A stretch of 64,000 bases of DNA from Selaginella moellendorffii. Lineage: Eukaryota; Streptophyta; Lycopodiopsida; Selaginellales; Selaginellaceae. The stretch covers positions 3,802,378 to 3,866,377 of the forward strand of contig NW_003314268.1 of assembly GCF_000143415.4 (NCBI RefSeq), written 5' to 3'. The first letter of the stretch is position 1, and each line of letters opens with the position of its first letter. Positions 60,892 to 64,000 of this stretch are shown here, piece after piece. The notes beneath the pieces are model-generated. The model made no database searches, was not told where the DNA came from, and saw nothing but the letters and a program-made list of their open reading frames with translations. Made by a program: the position numbers and the translations under genes.

Positions 60892-63676
60892 TCAAAATTG
60901 CTTGTCAGTGTATAGGGCGGTGGCTTTGATCTTGTTGGACTTCGCCACATCCAAGTAAGGATCCGAGAGGAATGCTTGATCGAACATCTCGATCGCTTCC
61001 ACCCACTTCCCCTCGGCGACGTAAAGCAGTCCCAGATTGTTGCAAGCCGGGGCGTAGTTCGGGCAAATTCGCAGAGCCCTGTCGAAGGATTCGTGGGCCT
61101 CGGCAAATTTCTTCTGCTGCCTGTAGAGGTTTCCCAGGTTGGAGTGGAGACCGTAGGACTGGTTCTCGGGCATGAGGCTCAGCGCTCGCTTGTACACGGC
61201 CTCGGAGAGGGAGGGATCGTCGGACAAGTGGAGAGCTATGCCTGTGTAAACAACGAAGCTCGTCAAGGAAGAAAGACAAACAATGAAAAGTCGAGAGAAC
61301 GCACCTAGATTCGACCAAGCCATTGCGAAAGTTCTTCGCCGAGCGATGGCCGATTTGAGATAGCTTTGTGCTGCGACGAACTGCAAGGTACACAGAGTGT
61401 GCAAGCCCAGCTGATGCCATTTCAAAGCATCCTCTGGATCTTCCTCGATTGCCTGCGAATATATCATCGCTCTTGTCACGAAGAAACAAAAGGAGAGAGT
61501 CGGAAGGAACTAGCTGAGAGCTTACCTGCTGGAGCGTATGAACTGCTCGTTCTTCCACATCTTTCGAGTCCATCACGCCACGATCGAAAGAAGCCGCGGA
61601 TTCGTGCTGTGCCCGGTTCACCATCGCCAGTCCAGCCCATGCAAGATGAGGATGGAAAGTTCCTGGGTCTCCTTCTCTCAGGATAGAGGCCATCTCGTTT
61701 GCAGCCCACGACATTTGTTCCGATGGATCGTCTGATCTTTCGGCGTCTTTTATCCTGTGAGCGGCCACGGCATAACGAGTAGCTAGTCTGTGGGGCTCCA
61801 ATCTGGAGGCCTGTGCTCAAAAAACAATGTTTTTGGCTTGGTGAAATAAAACATCGTACTTCTTACCTGTTCCAAACATTTGCTAGCGTTGGTAAAATCG
61901 CCCAGGACTTCATAAGCAGCAGCAAGATTGACCCAAGCCGAGCCAGCTTTCGGGTCTTCTTTCAAGCTGGTTTGCAAGTATAAACAAGCTGCGTGTGCGG
62001 CTTTTAGCTGTGTTGCATAAGCTCCGGTTTCTTTACTAGCTCCAGCTCCAGCTCCTGCAATCCCTTGCCTCAGACAGCTTATTCGTTACCGCAGTAGATT
62101 GCTTACCAGGCAAAAAGGAACCGTGTTGTCGCACAAGTATTGCTCCATAGTTAATAAGTGCTCCAGGGTGGTACACATCTTTCTCCAAGACCGACTGCAA
62201 GCATCGGGCTGCATTGTCCAGCTCGCCACTGTAAGCAAAAAGCGAAAATCACACAGGAAGAGAAAAGCTCGAGTACCTTTGGAAATATGCAACTCCAAGG
62301 TTCGCAAGAGCGTCGAGAGAGTCCGGTAATATACTCAACAGGCTCGTAAAAACAGAGATTGCGCTCTGCGATTACCAGAAAATCAAACAAAGACTTGACG
62401 GATTGACACCAACGTTCTCACTTGAATGCGGCCAGTGTGCAATAAAAGGAGTCCCAAAGTGTTCCATATGGAAGCTTGGCCAGAGTCCTCAGGAACGGCT
62501 TCCTTCACTTTTGAGCCAATCAAACGCATATTTTCTTTGGAGAAATCCTTTCCAGGCGAGATTTGCCCGCCGATCTTTCCCTGCAGAAGACACTGAAGAG
62601 AAAAAACGAAAACAATGAGCTTGGAGATGGCAAATCCATACAACATACCATACCTGCGCGTGATGGTTTTGTACCAAGGCCAACAACTGGGCTCTACCTT
62701 GGCGGCAAAGGTCATCGTCGGCTTGCTTTAGAATTTCTTGTGCTCTCTCAAAGGCGGGAATTGCCTAGAATGAACATTTATCGGCTTTACGGTCGAAAGA
62801 GCAAAAAAGCAGAACTCACTTTTAGTGGTTGGTCGGAACGCTGGTACATCAGTCCCAGGACGAAATGTGCGTGTGCATTCTTTGGTAGCTTTCGAGATAC
62901 GTGCACAAGTCCCTGGAAACCAAGAGGATAAGAAACCAAAATCTCAGAAGAAACGTCCGGACGCTTACAGCTTTTAAGCTCTTGATCTTTTCTTCCTTCA
63001 CGTTCTGTACATTGCCAGGATACTCCAAGTCCCCATCCACGCCGGACTCGGACCACTTAGATTTTGATCGAGACTTGAAAGTCTTCCCCGATTTCTTCCC
63101 TTCCTCATCCGCTGGACTGTCTTCCTTCAAAACTCGTCTTCTTCGTCTTTTCTCCTCTGGCCTGAAAACATAGAAAACAGAACGGTCCTTCACAGTTCTA
63201 TCCAAACGGTAACAGTATGGGCTGTAAAACTTCTCCAAAGTCTTAGTTCTATGCCATTGGTTCTAGATTAGAGGAACTATAGTCTACTTGCGAAAGTCTT
63301 ACCGAGCTTCACCTTCCTCCTCACCGTCGCTGGTGGGAGGCTCCACATTTAAATCGGCAAACACTCCACTGCTGCCACGAACAATCGACCCTTCCTCCGA
63401 TTCCTCCACTTTCTCATCGCCGCTGTTGTCAGCGGCGGCGCCGTCCTTGGCTTCCACGCAGCAAATCTGCTTGCTAAAATCCTGATGGTGCTGCTCGGGG
63501 GGCTCGGATTTCACACCTGGATTGTACTGCTGCTGCTTGGAAGTCGAAGACGAGGAAGAAATCAGGCCGTGATGCTGGAGGGATTGATGGTGGAGCGCCT
63601 GCTGGTGGAGCGCTTGCTGGTGGAGCGCCTGTTCTTGCGCCTTGTTGATCCCTCGCTTGGAAGAGCCATCGGCCAT
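60892..63676 (-). CDS. Tetratricopeptide repeat protein (similar to Arabidopsis At5g63200-type)
   Basis: About eleven exons from ATG at 63676. Exon 1 (63302-63676) encodes a low-complexity region rich in His/Gln with a repeated QALHQ unit and an acidic tail. Exon 2 (about 62969-63161) is basic (EKRRRRR, KSRSKSKW). The remaining exons encode at least eight TPR motifs: FVLGLMYQRSDQPLKA, SIWNTLGLLLLHTGRIQ, DALANLGVAYFQ, WVNLAAAYEVLGDFTNASKC, MAWSNLG joined to IALHLSD, YGLHSNLGNLYRQQKKFAEA and YAPACNNLGLLYVAEGKWVE. It ends at DKQF. The solenoid resembles the SPINDLY/OGT type but no glycosyltransferase domain follows, so it is probably a scaffold. Function is unknown. Exon borders in the middle are approximate. 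Confidence 0.82.
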
Positions 63677-63682
63677 AGAGCC

Positions 63683-64000
63683 CTAGACAAAACCCGCAAG
63701 TAAAAACGAGAGCTCCTTAAAAAGGGGGAAAAGAAAAGGGGAAATATTGTTTGTGCTGTGACGGCGGAATATTCGGTAAGATGAAACCTTCTTGCCGGCA
63801 TTTTCATTTTCTAGGGTTTCCAGTGCTAGGGCGCGTAGATCGGCATCTCTCCCGGGGCGATCGGGCTTGTGAGTAGCGCCGGAGTGGCAGTCTTCCTTGG
63901 GCAGCGCAGTGAGCGATCGATCGTTTTGCTCGCCCTCATGATGCGTCCAATCGAGCAATGCTCTCAAGAACCGCGGGCGTGGGAGCGCTGGTGCCAGTGG
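63683..64000 (-). CDS. Partial open reading frame running off the right edge
   Basis: Open on the reverse strand from the window end to 63683, with FLRALLDWTHHEGE and LRALALETLENENAGKK. A GT donor at about 63790 could end an exon after AGKK. The downstream codons look non-coding. It may be an upstream exon or a neighbouring gene, or the 5' leader region of the TPR gene. No family recognised. Confidence 0.35.
   Translation of the reverse strand, partial: PLAPALPRPRFLRALLDWTHHEGEQNDRSLTALPKEDCHSGATHKPDRPGRDADLRALALETLENENAGKKVSSYRIFRRHSTNNISPFLFPLFKELSFLLAGFV

Overview
The window is nuclear DNA from a land plant, most likely a lycophyte close to Selaginella. This is an inference from very short GT-AG introns (about 50-75 bases), compact genes, single-exon PPR genes, telo-box promoters, a DVL/RTFL peptide and plastid-targeted enzymes. 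No organism label was available.

Left part (1-33.5 kb): repeat-rich and dominated by two things. The first is a family of Crinkler/RHS-type P-loop NTPase genes (CRN-like). One copy is intact (26.3-27.9 kb), one is a pseudogene (12.9-14.5 kb), one is truncated at the left edge, and at least two are 3'-end fragments. The intact copy and the pseudogene lie on two head-to-tail copies of an 8.3 kb segment (unit A 11843-25134, unit B 25135-33532). The junction is marked by the chopped 3' end of a PPR gene whose complete copy follows unit B. The second is transposable elements that date these events: a chromodomain Ty3/Gypsy element (6047-11653), a second Gypsy element inserted only in unit A (15606-20615), shrunken relics present in both units, two solo LTRs and a decayed hAT transposase.

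Middle part (33.4-46.6 kb): ordinary genes. They are a PPR protein, a DVL/RTFL small peptide, a plastid-type phosphoglucomutase, an HP30-like Tim17/22/23 protein with a SAM domain (divergent from phosphoglucomutase and sharing a 604-base promoter region), a C-type-lectin receptor-like kinase and a small secreted Cys/Gln/Asp-rich protein.

Right part (46.9-64 kb): an inverted lectin pseudogene, a TIM50/FCP1-like HAD protein, a small basic (probably mitochondrial ribosomal) protein, an intact secreted B-lectin protein flanked by a small MITE family, an S28 serine carboxypeptidase tail-to-tail with a pectate lyase, ribosomal protein uL4 (RPL4), and a TPR protein. An open reading frame runs off the right edge. 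Genes in the right part serve unrelated housekeeping or cell-wall roles and do not form a pathway. The coherent story is the repeatedly duplicated CRN-like locus and the transposons around it.
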